DNA of 64,000 nt from Terrimonas ginsenosidimutans (GCF_022012415.1 NZ_JAKLTR010000001.1:248001-312000); one strand, 5' to 3'; shown: positions 18,978 through 28,420, numbered from the stretch's first letter. Numbers and translations are program-made. Notes: generated by a model from the sequence alone, not told the origin.

Positions 18978-20414
18978 ATGTCAATCAAACATTGTCTTCT
19001 GGCGATGGCTCTCTTCGTCGCTGGCCTAACATCAGGTCAAACCAAACAGTCGCGCCTTGCATCACTTATGCAAACCTATCATCGATACAACATGTTCGAT
19101 GGCGCAGTACTGGTTGCAGAAAACGGGCGTATCATTTACAAAGCAGCTTTTGGTCTTGCAAACAGGGAATGGAATATTCCAAATGCGGTGGATACAAAAT
19201 TCATGATCGGTTCTGTATCCAAGCCACTAACCGCTATGCTGGTATTGGTCCAGGTGCAAAAAGGGCTGATCAACCTTGACAAAACGGTTGCAGATTACCT
19301 GCCAGGATTCAAGGACAAACCTGCGGGCCATGTAACGATCCGGCAGTTGCTCAGTCATACCTCCGGAATACCGAACTACGACATCATGCCCGATTTCTTT
19401 CCCGTCATAAGTCGCAGATATTTTGAAAGAGACGATTACATAAAATTATTCATGGACTCTTCGCTGGCTTTTACGCCAGGAACGAAATACAATTACAGCA
19501 GCTGGGGTTATTTCACGCTCGGACATATAGTAGAAAAAGTAACAGGCCGGTCATACGCTGAAGCAATGAAAGAAGATGTGTACGATAAACTTGGCATGAG
19601 AAATTCGGGTTCGTACTATCATACACAAATAGTCCATAACCGCGCAACCGGATATGACTATAGCCCGGGAGGCTATACAAGTGCAGACTTTCGTGATCAA
19701 TCGAACACTATGGGCACCGGCGATATTTATTCGACCGTTGAAGATCTCTACAAGTTTCATCTGGGAATAACAAATCATACTACGCTCAATAAAGAGTTGA
19801 CGGATGCAATGCTGACACCGGGGATCAAACCCGCCGATTATGGCTTTGGATGGTTCAATAAAAATTTCCGGTACACGAATACAGACAGCGTTACAAGTAA
19901 TTTTCATTTAGGCATGACAGAGGGGTTTATCTCTTTTATGCTTCGTATTCCGTCATCCAACAGTATGGTGGTGATCTTATGTAACAGCTCTCCTACTGAT
20001 TTTTTCGGGATAACAAAAAGCCTGGTAAGCATTCTTTATAACAAACCCGTCACGCTAAAGCAGCCTGTTCATAAGGTCGTAGAATCTTTTATCGGAACTA
20101 AAGGAGCAGTAGCGGCAGTGAATGAATACAACCGGATCAAAGACGATACGGTGAAGTATTACACCGACTGGATCTCGATGAACTTTATTGCAGAGCAATT
20201 ACTGCAGCTGAAACGGTATGAGGACGCGCGGATCATTTCGGAGAACAATGTTTTAGCATTTCCCGGCAAAGACCTCGTGATGGTGACCATGGCAAATATC
20301 TACCTGAAATTAAACCGGCGCGAAGACGCCATCCGCTTTTATAAAAAGGCGCTGGAGATCTACCCTGGATATGAGGAAGCGAGGAACCGGTTGAAAGCTC
20401 TTGAAAGCAGATAG
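18978..20414 (+). CDS. Serine hydrolase (beta-lactamase class C-like) with C-terminal TPR
   Basis: A 478-residue exported enzyme. The ATG at 18978 begins a clear signal peptide ending near SGQ. The class C/PBP-like domain has SVSK as the catalytic Ser-Lys motif, LLSHTSGIP, and FHLGMTEG as the third motif. The Tyr motif reads YNYSSWGY, where most relatives have YSN, so the Asn is replaced by Ser. The last ~90 residues look like two TPR units. Likely role: periplasmic D-peptidase or esterase acting on cell-wall peptides or small esters. The gene converges with a class A beta-lactamase gene. Confidence 0.87.
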   Translation: MSIKHCLLAMALFVAGLTSGQTKQSRLASLMQTYHRYNMFDGAVLVAENGRIIYKAAFGLANREWNIPNAVDTKFMIGSVSKPLTAMLVLVQVQKGLINLDKTVADYLPGFKDKPAGHVTIRQLLSHTSGIPNYDIMPDFFPVISRRYFERDDYIKLFMDSSLAFTPGTKYNYSSWGYFTLGHIVEKVTGRSYAEAMKEDVYDKLGMRNSGSYYHTQIVHNRATGYDYSPGGYTSADFRDQSNTMGTGDIYSTVEDLYKFHLGITNHTTLNKELTDAMLTPGIKPADYGFGWFNKNFRYTNTDSVTSNFHLGMTEGFISFMLRIPSSNSMVVILCNSSPTDFFGITKSLVSILYNKPVTLKQPVHKVVESFIGTKGAVAAVNEYNRIKDDTVKYYTDWISMNFIAEQLLQLKRYEDARIISENNVLAFPGKDLVMVTMANIYLKLNRREDAIRFYKKALEIYPGYEEARNRLKALESR

Positions 20415-20434
20415 GAAGAGCGATCTTTCGGCAA

Positions 20435-20481
20435 TTTTACGGGCATGCGGAATATTGCAAACCCCTACAATGCCCGTAAAA
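20435..20481. terminator. Bidirectional terminator-like hairpin
   Basis: A perfect 12-base stem, TTTTACGGGCAT at 20435-20446 and ATGCCCGTAAAA at 20470-20481, lies between two convergent genes. The T-rich and A-rich ends at the base of the stem give a U tract in both directions. The 23-base loop is longer than usual, so termination is probable but not certain. Confidence 0.55.
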
Positions 20482-20498
20482 AGTCAGGCTTTCATTAG

Positions 20499-21404
20499 TT
20501 AGTGTCTTGAATAATAATCCCAGGCCAGCTTTGCAATTCTGGCAATTGCTTCCGAACAACGCTGTGGAGCATCCACTGCTTCCGCGATGAATACAGAGAT
20601 CACCAGGTGTTTGCCATTGGGAAGAAAGATGATGCCAACATCATTATAGCTTCCGAATCCCGTTCCGGTGCGATGCGCTACCCGGATATCCCTCGGCAGA
20701 AGACCTTTAATCCTGTCGGCACCTGTTAAAGTCTCTGCCATCTTATCCCATAAAAAATCATGGTTCTTTGTTGTGAGGTATGATTCTGTAAAGGCGATTG
20801 AAAGCAACCGGTTCATTTCAACAGGCGTAGTCCAGTTATCATATCGTCTCAGGGAATCTGTCTGTACTTCCCGCTCTGTTGCATTGATCCCCATATCTAC
20901 TACATTAAGTTCTCTCAAATAATTTTGAAGATTTGCCGGGCCTTTCAATAAAGCGAGCAATTGATCGCAGGCTGTATTGCTTCCCCTGACGAGCATCAAT
21001 GTCAGCAGCTGCCCTACAGTCACTTTGCCTCCAGGAAAATTAGCTTCGGTGTACACCTCTTCTTCTCTTGTGAAAATGGAATCCCGGCTGTAGGGCGCAT
21101 ATTTCTCCATCCATAAGTTGCCGCGGTCCATTTCTTTCAGCACGGCGATGGCAATGGGAAATTTATACACGCTCAGCATGGGAAATCGTTCATCACCTCT
21201 GTAAAGGATAGCACTGTCGGAAGATCCGGGCTGGGTGATACATACACCAACCCGGGCGTTGATGCTTCCAGCTATACGGCTGACATTTGCCCGAAGCGAA
21301 TCCATCTCTTTTACGGTTAATTGGGAATGAGCGGATTGACAGAACATCAACGAAATGATCAACAGAATATTTATCAGGGACCGGGATTGTGTAGAAAGTT
21401 CCAT
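20499..21404 (-). CDS. Class A beta-lactamase-like protein with altered motifs
   Basis: A 301-residue exported protein with a signal peptide ending near SQL. The Ser70-x-x-Lys73 motif is SVYK, and the omega loop has the Glu166 region as TEREVQTD followed by DNWTTPVEM, as in the A2 subclass found in Bacteroidota. Two motifs are unusual. Where the SDN loop should be, the sequence reads RGSNTACD, so the alignment gives Gly-Ser-Asn with Ser130 missing. The KTG motif reads RTG. Changes at both sites in known enzymes alter activity and inhibitor binding. It may be a weak or changed beta-lactamase or a related hydrolase. The fold assignment is firm; resistance should not be assumed. Confidence 0.85.
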   Translation of the reverse strand: MELSTQSRSLINILLIISLMFCQSAHSQLTVKEMDSLRANVSRIAGSINARVGVCITQPGSSDSAILYRGDERFPMLSVYKFPIAIAVLKEMDRGNLWMEKYAPYSRDSIFTREEEVYTEANFPGGKVTVGQLLTLMLVRGSNTACDQLLALLKGPANLQNYLRELNVVDMGINATEREVQTDSLRRYDNWTTPVEMNRLLSIAFTESYLTTKNHDFLWDKMAETLTGADRIKGLLPRDIRVAHRTGTGFGSYNDVGIIFLPNGKHLVISVFIAEAVDAPQRCSEAIARIAKLAWDYYSRH

Positions 21405-21697
21405 AGGCTTGATTTAATGGTGAACACCGCTAAAAAGAAGCAATTTTACTGCCAGTCATTTCTGCATGATCTACACTGACCTCCGCTCATCCCGCAAGAA
21501 TCTCATCCCGATATTTTCATCTTGTTTCTTCCTTTTACTGTTGCTGGGAATGAGAGAAGAATATCAAATCAAATATTTGAAGGCCGGGAACACCGTTTAA
21601 GCTAAGCAATGCCCGTTGATATAAAGGTTCCCTGCCCCATTTGCCCGCTGATGATCTCCTGCTTACCGAAATATTAAGTTGAACAACGTTCAATTAG

Positions 21698-23995
21698 ATG
21701 TTGGAATCATTTCAATTTATCCTACATTTATCACCTTACCCACCGGCATTGAAAAATTTACTTAATCTTCTTTCAGGCAATCAACAGCAACAACTACTGG
21801 CACTGTTGATCTCAGGTCCTGACTTTGTCAGCCTCTCATCGAATGAAGGCATTATTACATATGTCAATGATGCCGGACGTAACATGCTTGGACTTGCTTC
21901 GCTCAATGAAGCCAGGCTGCCCGATCATGAATACCTGATGCCAGGAGAAGCAGAGAGGTTGAAGGAGGTGATCAGCAACGATCTTTGTAAAAAAGGGAAC
22001 TGGACCGGCCGCATCAACTATCGTCATTTTCAAACAGGTGAAGCGGTTCCTATGCATGGGACCACCATGCTGATCTATGACGAAGAAACCGGTGCTGCCC
22101 AGGGCTGGGCCACTATCGCCCGGGATCTCAGGAGCGAACTCGCTGCCCAGGAACAGCAACGCAAACTGATGACACTTGCGGAAAACTCTGTTGACCTGAT
22201 GTCGCTGCTTGAGTTGAACGGAACAAATTCCTATATCAACCCGGCAGGAAGAAAAATGCTGGGAATTTCGCCGGAAGAGGACATCACCCGGATCCCCATC
22301 TCTTCCTTTCATACCAGCGAGCAGATCAATTTCGTAGAGAAAGAATTGCTTCCGAAGGTAATGTCCTCCGGCAGCTGGTCAGGGCGGTTTGCCATAAAGA
22401 ATATTAAAACAGGCGAGATCATTCCTCTTGAGAATAACTGTATCCGCATCGATGATCCGAATACTGGTTTGCCAGTGGGCGTCGGGGCTATTATGCGAGA
22501 CCTGCGGCCTGAACTTATTGCACAGGATGCCATCCGGCAAAGCGAGTTGCAATTCCGCCAGATGATCATGGAAGCTCCGGTCGCTATTGCACTGGTGGAA
22601 GGGCCGGAACTAAAGATCGTGGCATCCAACCCGCTGATGCTTGAGTTCTGGCGAAAAGATAAAACCGTGATCGGCCTGCCTTTTAAAGAAGCGCTCCCCG
22701 AACTGGAAGATCAGGGCTTTCGACAAATGATCGAACTTGTCAGCGATACCGGTGAAACGTACAATGCGATCGAAGCTCCTGCAAGGCTGCAACGCAATGG
22801 AGTGACGGAAGAAAGCTATTACAACTTCGTGGTGGCTCGCATAGGTACTTTGTCATCCGGAGAACAACGTGTGCTCCTGATCGCAACGGATGTATCAGAA
22901 CAGGTCGCTGCGCGAAAAACGATCGAACAAAGCGAAAAGCGTTTTCGCAGCCTTATACTTGAAGCACCGATGGCGACGGCCCTGTATGTTGGCGAGGACC
23001 TTACTATCGAAGTTGCCAATGAGGCAATGATCCGCCTTTGGGGCAAGGATAGTTCTGTCATTGGGAAAAACCTCATCGATGCCGTGCCGGAACTCAAAGG
23101 CCAGCATTTTATCGACACCCTGAAAAAAGTGTTGCATACAGGCGAAGCTTACCATACAGACCAGGAGCAGGCTGATCTTATCGTGGACGGACGCCTGCAG
23201 TCTTTCTGGTTCAACTATACTTACAAACCATTACATGATGCATCCGGCAACGTGTATGGTATTCTCAATATGGCCACCGATGTTACCAAGCTCACACACC
23301 TGCAACAGCAGAAAGACGAGTTTATCGGTATTGCCAGTCATGAATTAAAAACACCAGTCACCAGTATCAAAGCCTATGCACAGGTGCTGGAAGCGATCTT
23401 CCGTGAAAAAGGGTACGAAAAAGAAAGCTCGATGCTCACGCGAATGGGCGTGCAGATCAACCGGCTTACCAACCTGATCAGCGATCTGCTGGATACGACC
23501 AAGATCCAGGCAGGCAAGCTGATGTTCAATGAACGCTTTTTTAGTTTCAATCAGATAGTAGACGAAGTGGTGGAAGACATGCGCCGGACCACCAGCAAAC
23601 ACGAGATCATTGTAAAACTCAGCGAAACGGATGATGTATTTGCAGATCCCGAACGCATTGCCCAGGTATTGGCCAACCTTTTGAGCAATGCTATCAAATA
23701 TTCCCCTAATTCCGATCAGATCCGCGTGAGCACGAGTGCAGACGATCAGTATGTAAAGGTCTGCGTGCAGGATTTTGGTGTGGGTATTGCCGCTGATAAG
23801 CACGAAAAGGTATTCGAGCAATTCTATCGGGTAAGCGGCGACAAACAACATACATTCCCGGGCCTCGGTCTTGGCTTATACATCTCTTCTGAAATAATCA
23901 AACGTGAAGGCGGCCGGATCTGGGTCGAGAGCGCAGAAGGAAAGGGGTCTAATTTTTGCTTCACCCTGCCACGGAAAACAAAAACCGGGTTTTAA
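21698..23995 (+). CDS. Multi-PAS sensor histidine kinase
   Basis: A 765-residue soluble-looking kinase with four PAS-like domains (about 40-150, 165-290, 300-415 and 425-540), a HisKA domain with the phosphoacceptor in FIGIASHELKTP (about 552), and an ATPase domain with NLLSNAIKYSP, DFGVGI, FEQFYRV and GLGLGLYIS boxes. PAS domains 1 and 2 resemble each other, as do 3 and 4, which suggests duplication. There is no clear signal peptide or membrane segment, so it probably senses a cytoplasmic cue such as redox state or a small ligand. A REC-only protein follows 109 bases downstream and is the likely partner. Confidence 0.93.
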   Translation: MLESFQFILHLSPYPPALKNLLNLLSGNQQQQLLALLISGPDFVSLSSNEGIITYVNDAGRNMLGLASLNEARLPDHEYLMPGEAERLKEVISNDLCKKGNWTGRINYRHFQTGEAVPMHGTTMLIYDEETGAAQGWATIARDLRSELAAQEQQRKLMTLAENSVDLMSLLELNGTNSYINPAGRKMLGISPEEDITRIPISSFHTSEQINFVEKELLPKVMSSGSWSGRFAIKNIKTGEIIPLENNCIRIDDPNTGLPVGVGAIMRDLRPELIAQDAIRQSELQFRQMIMEAPVAIALVEGPELKIVASNPLMLEFWRKDKTVIGLPFKEALPELEDQGFRQMIELVSDTGETYNAIEAPARLQRNGVTEESYYNFVVARIGTLSSGEQRVLLIATDVSEQVAARKTIEQSEKRFRSLILEAPMATALYVGEDLTIEVANEAMIRLWGKDSSVIGKNLIDAVPELKGQHFIDTLKKVLHTGEAYHTDQEQADLIVDGRLQSFWFNYTYKPLHDASGNVYGILNMATDVTKLTHLQQQKDEFIGIASHELKTPVTSIKAYAQVLEAIFREKGYEKESSMLTRMGVQINRLTNLISDLLDTTKIQAGKLMFNERFFSFNQIVDEVVEDMRRTTSKHEIIVKLSETDDVFADPERIAQVLANLLSNAIKYSPNSDQIRVSTSADDQYVKVCVQDFGVGIAADKHEKVFEQFYRVSGDKQHTFPGLGLGLYISSEIIKREGGRIWVESAEGKGSNFCFTLPRKTKTGF

Positions 23996-24104
23996 CAGGG
24001 CAAAAAAACGGTACTCTGCTATTTTATAGATCGCAGATTTTACCAATATTACTGTCCCGTCCACCACCGGGCTTTGAACTAACGAACCCAATTGAACCGA
24101 ATCC

Positions 24105-24476
24105 ATGCAAAGTAGACCCACCATTACCAAGACAATCCTGGTTGTTGATGACGACGAAGGCATTCTCGACGCCACTTCTGCAATACTTGAATATGAAGGC
24201 TATCTGGTACATAGCACTCTCGACGGCGCATCTGTTTTGCAACTGGAAGGGCCATTGCCCGATCTTTTATTGCTGGACATCTGGATGTCCGGGACCGACG
24301 GTACTGATGTTTGCCGTCAGCTGAAAAGCAATGCAGATACACGGCATTTACCCGTGATCATGATCTCTGCCAGCAGGGATATTGAACAGTATGCAAGAGA
24401 TGCGGGTGCTGATGATTTTTTAGCGAAGCCTTATGAAATGAAGGAATTGCTGGAAAAGGTGAAGAGGTGGTTGTGA
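24105..24476 (+). CDS. Single-domain response regulator (REC only)
   Basis: A 123-residue receiver domain with the acidic cluster VVDDDEG, phosphoacceptor Asp58 in LLLLDIW, a Ser in MISAS and Lys in LAKP. There is no output domain, so it probably acts by protein contact or as a phosphorelay step. It lies just after the multi-PAS kinase in the same direction and is the likely acceptor. Confidence 0.92.
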   Translation: MQSRPTITKTILVVDDDEGILDATSAILEYEGYLVHSTLDGASVLQLEGPLPDLLLLDIWMSGTDGTDVCRQLKSNADTRHLPVIMISASRDIEQYARDAGADDFLAKPYEMKELLEKVKRWL

Positions 24477-24625
24477 AGGCTCTGCTCCAATGATCCTTTT
24501 GCTACTTGCTGATCCCGGGAACGTGTAGCGCCCGCTACCAGTTAATTCAACAATACCTGCCAGGCTGATCTTGTATTAAAATTCCATCTGAAAAATAGTC
24601 GCTGATGGTTTACGTGGTTCAAGAC

Positions 24626-25081
24626 CTAAGTCTTCGGCTCATAGATTCGTACATCTGCATCCACCATTTCCATATAAGAGATCATCATTGGTTTCACAAT
24701 CGCCCAATCCAATCCACCAAGTCCGCAGCCAAGCGGTGGGATGGCAATGCTTTTTATCTTCTCTTCACTGATCAGCTTTACGAGAGCCTTTAACCCTTCT
24801 TCGACATATTCGTATTGGGAAGGCAGGCGCCAGTGTATTTTCGTTGGAAAATTGACGATCACCCTTTCCTCCCCTGCCGGATTATGATCACGGCAGAGCA
24901 ATAGTTTTCCCGGCTGCAACCCGCCGTTCTTGCAAGCCACTTGATACTTTTTATAATTCAGGGGAAACTCATTTCTAAATTGCAATGCGAGCCCCTTTCC
25001 CATTACGCCGACAGTATTGACCGCATTAACGATTGCATCTGTGTCAGATCGGAGCAGGTCTCCGCTATAATAACTGATCAT
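24626..25081 (-). CDS. DarG-like macrodomain protein
   Basis: A 151-residue stand-alone macrodomain. It begins MISYYSGDLLRSDTDAIVN and carries the ADP-ribose-binding loops NAVNTVGVMGKGLALQF and IPPLGCGLGGLDW, which are the form seen in DarG, the DNA ADP-ribosyl glycohydrolase antitoxin, and in related macrodomains. It should bind or remove ADP-ribose. DarG is normally longer and sits next to the toxin DarT; no DarT-like gene is visible here, and the second half of DarG is missing. The upstream gene, 24 bases away on the same strand, is a DUF4261 protein. The domain call is firm; the biological role is open. Confidence 0.9.
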   Translation of the reverse strand: MISYYSGDLLRSDTDAIVNAVNTVGVMGKGLALQFRNEFPLNYKKYQVACKNGGLQPGKLLLCRDHNPAGEERVIVNFPTKIHWRLPSQYEYVEEGLKALVKLISEEKIKSIAIPPLGCGLGGLDWAIVKPMMISYMEMVDADVRIYEPKT

Positions 25082-25105
25082 TCAGAGATCATTTCCTTGT
25101 GAATA

Positions 25106-25864
25106 TTAATTGTCTGTCCCCACTCTTTCCATCTTCCACATACCAAAAGGGTTTGTAAAGAGATCATGATCCTTGTAAGGAGGATCAGATTCTTCTTCGA
25201 TCACGAAAACCGGTGCCCCAACTTCCGGAGAAAATGTTTGCCCCGGCATTATTTCAGGATCTTCAAGCAATTGATAGTAGCAGAAGATCCGGATCAGGCT
25301 TGCTGCATCCTGAAACTCTTCTCCATATACGATCGTGTCTTTATACCCCAGATTATGCATGCCACACGAATAAACTGACCCATCTTCATTTGTCAAAGAA
25401 TAAATAACAAACAGATCGAATAACCTGTCATATTCATCGTCATTCACCAATTGTTCCCAGCTCTCTCTGTCAAATGCTTTTCCCGCCGATTCCACCTTTA
25501 CACCCAGCCCTGCCGTCTTTAAAATTGCCAGGCCGGCATCGGCAAGTGCCCGGGCGCCTTCCAATCCAATATCATTGGAGATCAGGTAAACTACATAGTT
25601 ATGATCCGCTATCTGATCAAGACAGCTGTCTGAAATGCCGGTCACTTTTCCCGCATAGGTAAAAGCCTGTTGCATTTGTTCATCATGTTCGTCAAACTGT
25701 ATCTCAAAAAAGTTTTTTGTTTGACTATTCATAAGAATGTTACCGGCAACCAGGTACTCTCCGTTTGTTTTTCCGACGATCAAAATTTTCAGGGCATCTA
25801 TGCTTTCACATTGCACAGGAATACAAAGGATCGACTGTGTGACCTGCTCTTCCGCATTTGACAT
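25106..25864 (-). CDS. DUF4261-like protein
   Basis: A 252-residue acidic cytoplasmic protein. The C-terminal half, with YSCGMHNLGYKDT and the following SLIRIFCYYQLLEDP segment, resembles DUF4261 proteins; I am moderately sure. The function of that family is not established. It is the first gene of a probable two-gene unit with the macrodomain gene, 24 bases apart. DUF4261-like proteins are sometimes found near toxin-immunity loci, so a link to ADP-ribose signalling or defence is possible but unproven. Confidence 0.6.
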   Translation of the reverse strand: MSNAEEQVTQSILCIPVQCESIDALKILIVGKTNGEYLVAGNILMNSQTKNFFEIQFDEHDEQMQQAFTYAGKVTGISDSCLDQIADHNYVVYLISNDIGLEGARALADAGLAILKTAGLGVKVESAGKAFDRESWEQLVNDDEYDRLFDLFVIYSLTNEDGSVYSCGMHNLGYKDTIVYGEEFQDAASLIRIFCYYQLLEDPEIMPGQTFSPEVGAPVFVIEEESDPPYKDHDLFTNPFGMWKMERVGTDN

Positions 25865-26020
25865 ACGCTAACCTTTACGTTGAATAATTTCCTTTAGTTT
25901 ATAAAGATAAATGCATCGGCTGTATAACATGTACTATCCTATAATTTGTATTTTATATTTCTTTCGTTCCGGCTATTTTACTTAATATTAGTCCGGCTGT
26001 CGGCCACAAAAATAACCGGG

Positions 26021-26440
26021 ATGACAGTGTTCTGTATGATTACGGCGGTTGCAAAAAAAAATCTTCACAGATCCCTGACTATTCTGATCTCACTGATATG
26101 GTTGATCAACGGGCTTTACTGCAAGCTTCTGAACCAAATTCCACGTCATCGAATGATCGTTGCCCGTATTCTTGGGGAAGAACACGCAGAAGTATTAACA
26201 AACCTTATCGGCTCAGCAGAGGTTCTTATGGCAATATGGGTCCTAAGCAGGTTTAAGTCGCGAATCAATGCCATCCTGCAGATCATCATTATTGCCACGA
26301 TGAACATCATCGAATTCTTCCTGGCAAAAGACCTGCTGCTGTTTGGTCCCTGGAATGCAGTTTGGGCAGCAGCTCTTAGCACCATGATCTATTTAAATGA
26401 ATTCCAATTCAACAGATCACGAAATCTGCAGCCAAAGTAG
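26021..26440 (+). CDS. DoxX-like family membrane protein
   Basis: A ~139-residue protein with four membrane segments. The region WLINGLYCKLLNQIPRH followed by VARILG is the signature of the DoxX-like family (DoxX_3 type). I chose the ATG at 26021; 26036 is another option, and the frame is open to 25946. It is the first gene of a four-gene plus-strand cluster with DUF2071, a methyltransferase and a small membrane protein. Its function is unknown. Confidence 0.78.
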   Translation: MTVFCMITAVAKKNLHRSLTILISLIWLINGLYCKLLNQIPRHRMIVARILGEEHAEVLTNLIGSAEVLMAIWVLSRFKSRINAILQIIIIATMNIIEFFLAKDLLLFGPWNAVWAAALSTMIYLNEFQFNRSRNLQPK

Positions 26441-26538
26441 ATTTCATTGCAGTCTTTGGGTTATCTTTCTTTACAGATAAAAACGTATTTTGTAAGAGAT
26501 CATCCAATTGAAATAAGCAGTGGTTAAACCAGGCCCCT

Positions 26539-27279
26539 ATGTTGCCTTTTCTAAAAAATCATCCTTTTGCTGTTGAAGCATTCTTCGAAAGCTCCATTGT
26601 GGTAAGCTTTGCAGTACCAAAAGAAGAGCTTCTGCCTTTATTGCCAGAGTGCCTTGAACCTGATACATTCCAGGAAAAATGGGGGTTTGTAGCACTCGCT
26701 ATGGTAAAAACGAAAGGCCTTCGGCCGAAAGGATTCCCCGCAATAATGGGAGATGACTTCTTTCTTACCGGTTACCGGATCTTTTCGAGGTATACGACTA
26801 ATGCTGGCAAACGCTTGCGTGGACTATATATAATCAGATCGGAAACTGACAAGCGGAAGATGCAATTTTTTGGAAATATCTTCACGCATTATCATTATAC
26901 TACTACTGATATTTCAACCGAACATAAGAACAACACTGTTCTTATCGTTTCTCAAAAATCCGGGCTTCATGTTGAAGTAGATATGGCTAAAGAAATTGTG
27001 CCATTGCCCGCTGGCTCTCCATTTTCTGACTGGAAGGAGGCAAGACGTTTTGCCGGTCCGCTGCCATTTACATTCACTTATAATCCCAACAACAGAAAGG
27101 TTTTGATCATTGAAGGCGTAAGGGAAAACTGGACGCCCGCCCCAGTGGAATTGAAATCATGGAGATCGGACTTTATACAAAGCCTTTCTTTAAAAGGGGT
27201 CGTCCCCGCAAATGCGTTCATCATCCGCAATATTCCCTATCACTGGAAAAAAGGAAAGACCGAATTATGGAAAGGATAA
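26539..27279 (+). CDS. DUF2071 (YqjF-like) family protein
   Basis: A 246-residue protein of the DUF2071/acetoacetate-decarboxylase-like fold, with the FFESSIVVSFAVPKEELLPL start and an FLTGYRIFSRYTT segment typical of the family. No catalytic role is established for this branch. Its 3' end overlaps the methyltransferase start by 13 bases, so the two are likely translated together. Confidence 0.8.
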   Translation: MLPFLKNHPFAVEAFFESSIVVSFAVPKEELLPLLPECLEPDTFQEKWGFVALAMVKTKGLRPKGFPAIMGDDFFLTGYRIFSRYTTNAGKRLRGLYIIRSETDKRKMQFFGNIFTHYHYTTTDISTEHKNNTVLIVSQKSGLHVEVDMAKEIVPLPAGSPFSDWKEARRFAGPLPFTFTYNPNNRKVLIIEGVRENWTPAPVELKSWRSDFIQSLSLKGVVPANAFIIRNIPYHWKKGKTELWKG

Positions 27280-28019
27280 GAATGCCATTTCAGGGAGTTT
27301 ATAATATTATAAGATTCAACTGGCATTTCTATCTGATTGCGCTGGCAGCGTTGACGGCGTTACTCATCATTTCCAACTCTTTTTCAACACCGGTGCAATT
27401 CACTATACGTATACTTTGCATCTTATTGGCCCTGTCTGTTTCTAGTTCTGTATTTGTATCATACTATATTTATGATGCTTCAGGGTTTTATGAAATGAAT
27501 TGGCTTTCTTCTGCTGATTTGAAAACAGCTAAAGACCTGGTAAATATTCATGCGGGATTTGATGAAACAAGTGCATTAATTCAGGAAAAATTTAAAGACT
27601 GCTCTTTACAGGTTTTCGACTTCTACGATCCAAAACAACACACAGAGATCTCCATCCGTCGGGCAAGGGCGGCTTATCCAGCCTATCCCAACACGCAGAA
27701 TATAAATACAACTCAGGTTCCCCTACCAGACTCTTCTGTCGATGTGGTATTTCTCATTTTTGCCGCTCATGAGATCAGGCAGGAAAAAGAGCGGGTCAAT
27801 TTTATCAGGGATATATCCCGCACTCTTCGTGCGGACGGGAAGATCATTCTTATAGAACATCTGCGTGATGTACCCAATTTCGCCGCTTTCAATATTGGCT
27901 TTTTTCATTTTTATTCAAAGAGAATATGGCTTAAAGTGGTGGAAGATGCGGGATTGGCGAATGTCCAGATCAGACCAATAAACCCTTTTGTAAAACTATT
28001 CGTTATATCGAAAGAATGA
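27267..28019 (+). CDS. Membrane-anchored SAM-dependent methyltransferase-like protein
   Basis: A 250-residue protein. Two membrane segments near residues 15-60 are followed by a class I methyltransferase-like core whose C-terminal half is clear (VPLPDSSVDVVFLIFAAHE, then LRADGKIILIEHLRD). The usual N-terminal glycine-rich SAM motif is weak: the corresponding stretch has no plain GxGxG, so binding may be altered. The ATG at 27267 is favoured because it follows the DUF2071 end closely; an earlier frame start would lie inside that gene. The substrate is unknown, and a lipid or hydrophobic compound would fit the membrane anchor. Confidence 0.75.
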   Translation: MERIRMPFQGVYNIIRFNWHFYLIALAALTALLIISNSFSTPVQFTIRILCILLALSVSSSVFVSYYIYDASGFYEMNWLSSADLKTAKDLVNIHAGFDETSALIQEKFKDCSLQVFDFYDPKQHTEISIRRARAAYPAYPNTQNINTTQVPLPDSSVDVVFLIFAAHEIRQEKERVNFIRDISRTLRADGKIILIEHLRDVPNFAAFNIGFFHFYSKRIWLKVVEDAGLANVQIRPINPFVKLFVISKE

Positions 28020-28420
28020 TATTGCACCTTCAAATCACCGGATATCTGCTGATGATCCTGGCGATCGTCCATATTGTGTTTCCCCGTTATTTTAACTGGA
28101 AGGAAGAGTTGAAAGATGTAAGTCTGATCAACCGGCAAATGATGTATATCCATACGTTATTTATCGGACTCGTTGTTTTCATGATGGGTGCGCTTTGCGT
28201 TAGTTCCGCGGACGATCTGCTTTATACTCCGCTTGGCAATAAGATCTGCCTTGGGCTATGTGCGTTCTGGAGTACCCGGTTCGTAATCCAGTTCATCGGC
28301 TATTCTTCCCGGCTTTGGAAAGGAAAACGGTTTGAAACGTCCATGCATATTATATTCAGCATTCTATGGGGATATATCAGCTGGGTATTCCTGATGGGGT
28401 GCTGGCGGATGTATGCATAA
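28016..28420 (+). CDS. Small four-helix membrane protein
   Basis: A 134-residue protein with four hydrophobic segments. I do not recognise the family. It overlaps the methyltransferase stop by four bases (ATGA) and closes the four-gene cluster. Its Tyr- and Trp-rich helices suggest a lipid-facing helper of the methyltransferase, but this is inference. Confidence 0.7.
   Translation: MILHLQITGYLLMILAIVHIVFPRYFNWKEELKDVSLINRQMMYIHTLFIGLVVFMMGALCVSSADDLLYTPLGNKICLGLCAFWSTRFVIQFIGYSSRLWKGKRFETSMHIIFSILWGYISWVFLMGCWRMYA

Noticed and set aside
24626-25864. Complete DarTG toxin-antitoxin system
   Set aside because: Only the macrodomain half of DarG is present; the upstream protein does not show DarT motifs.
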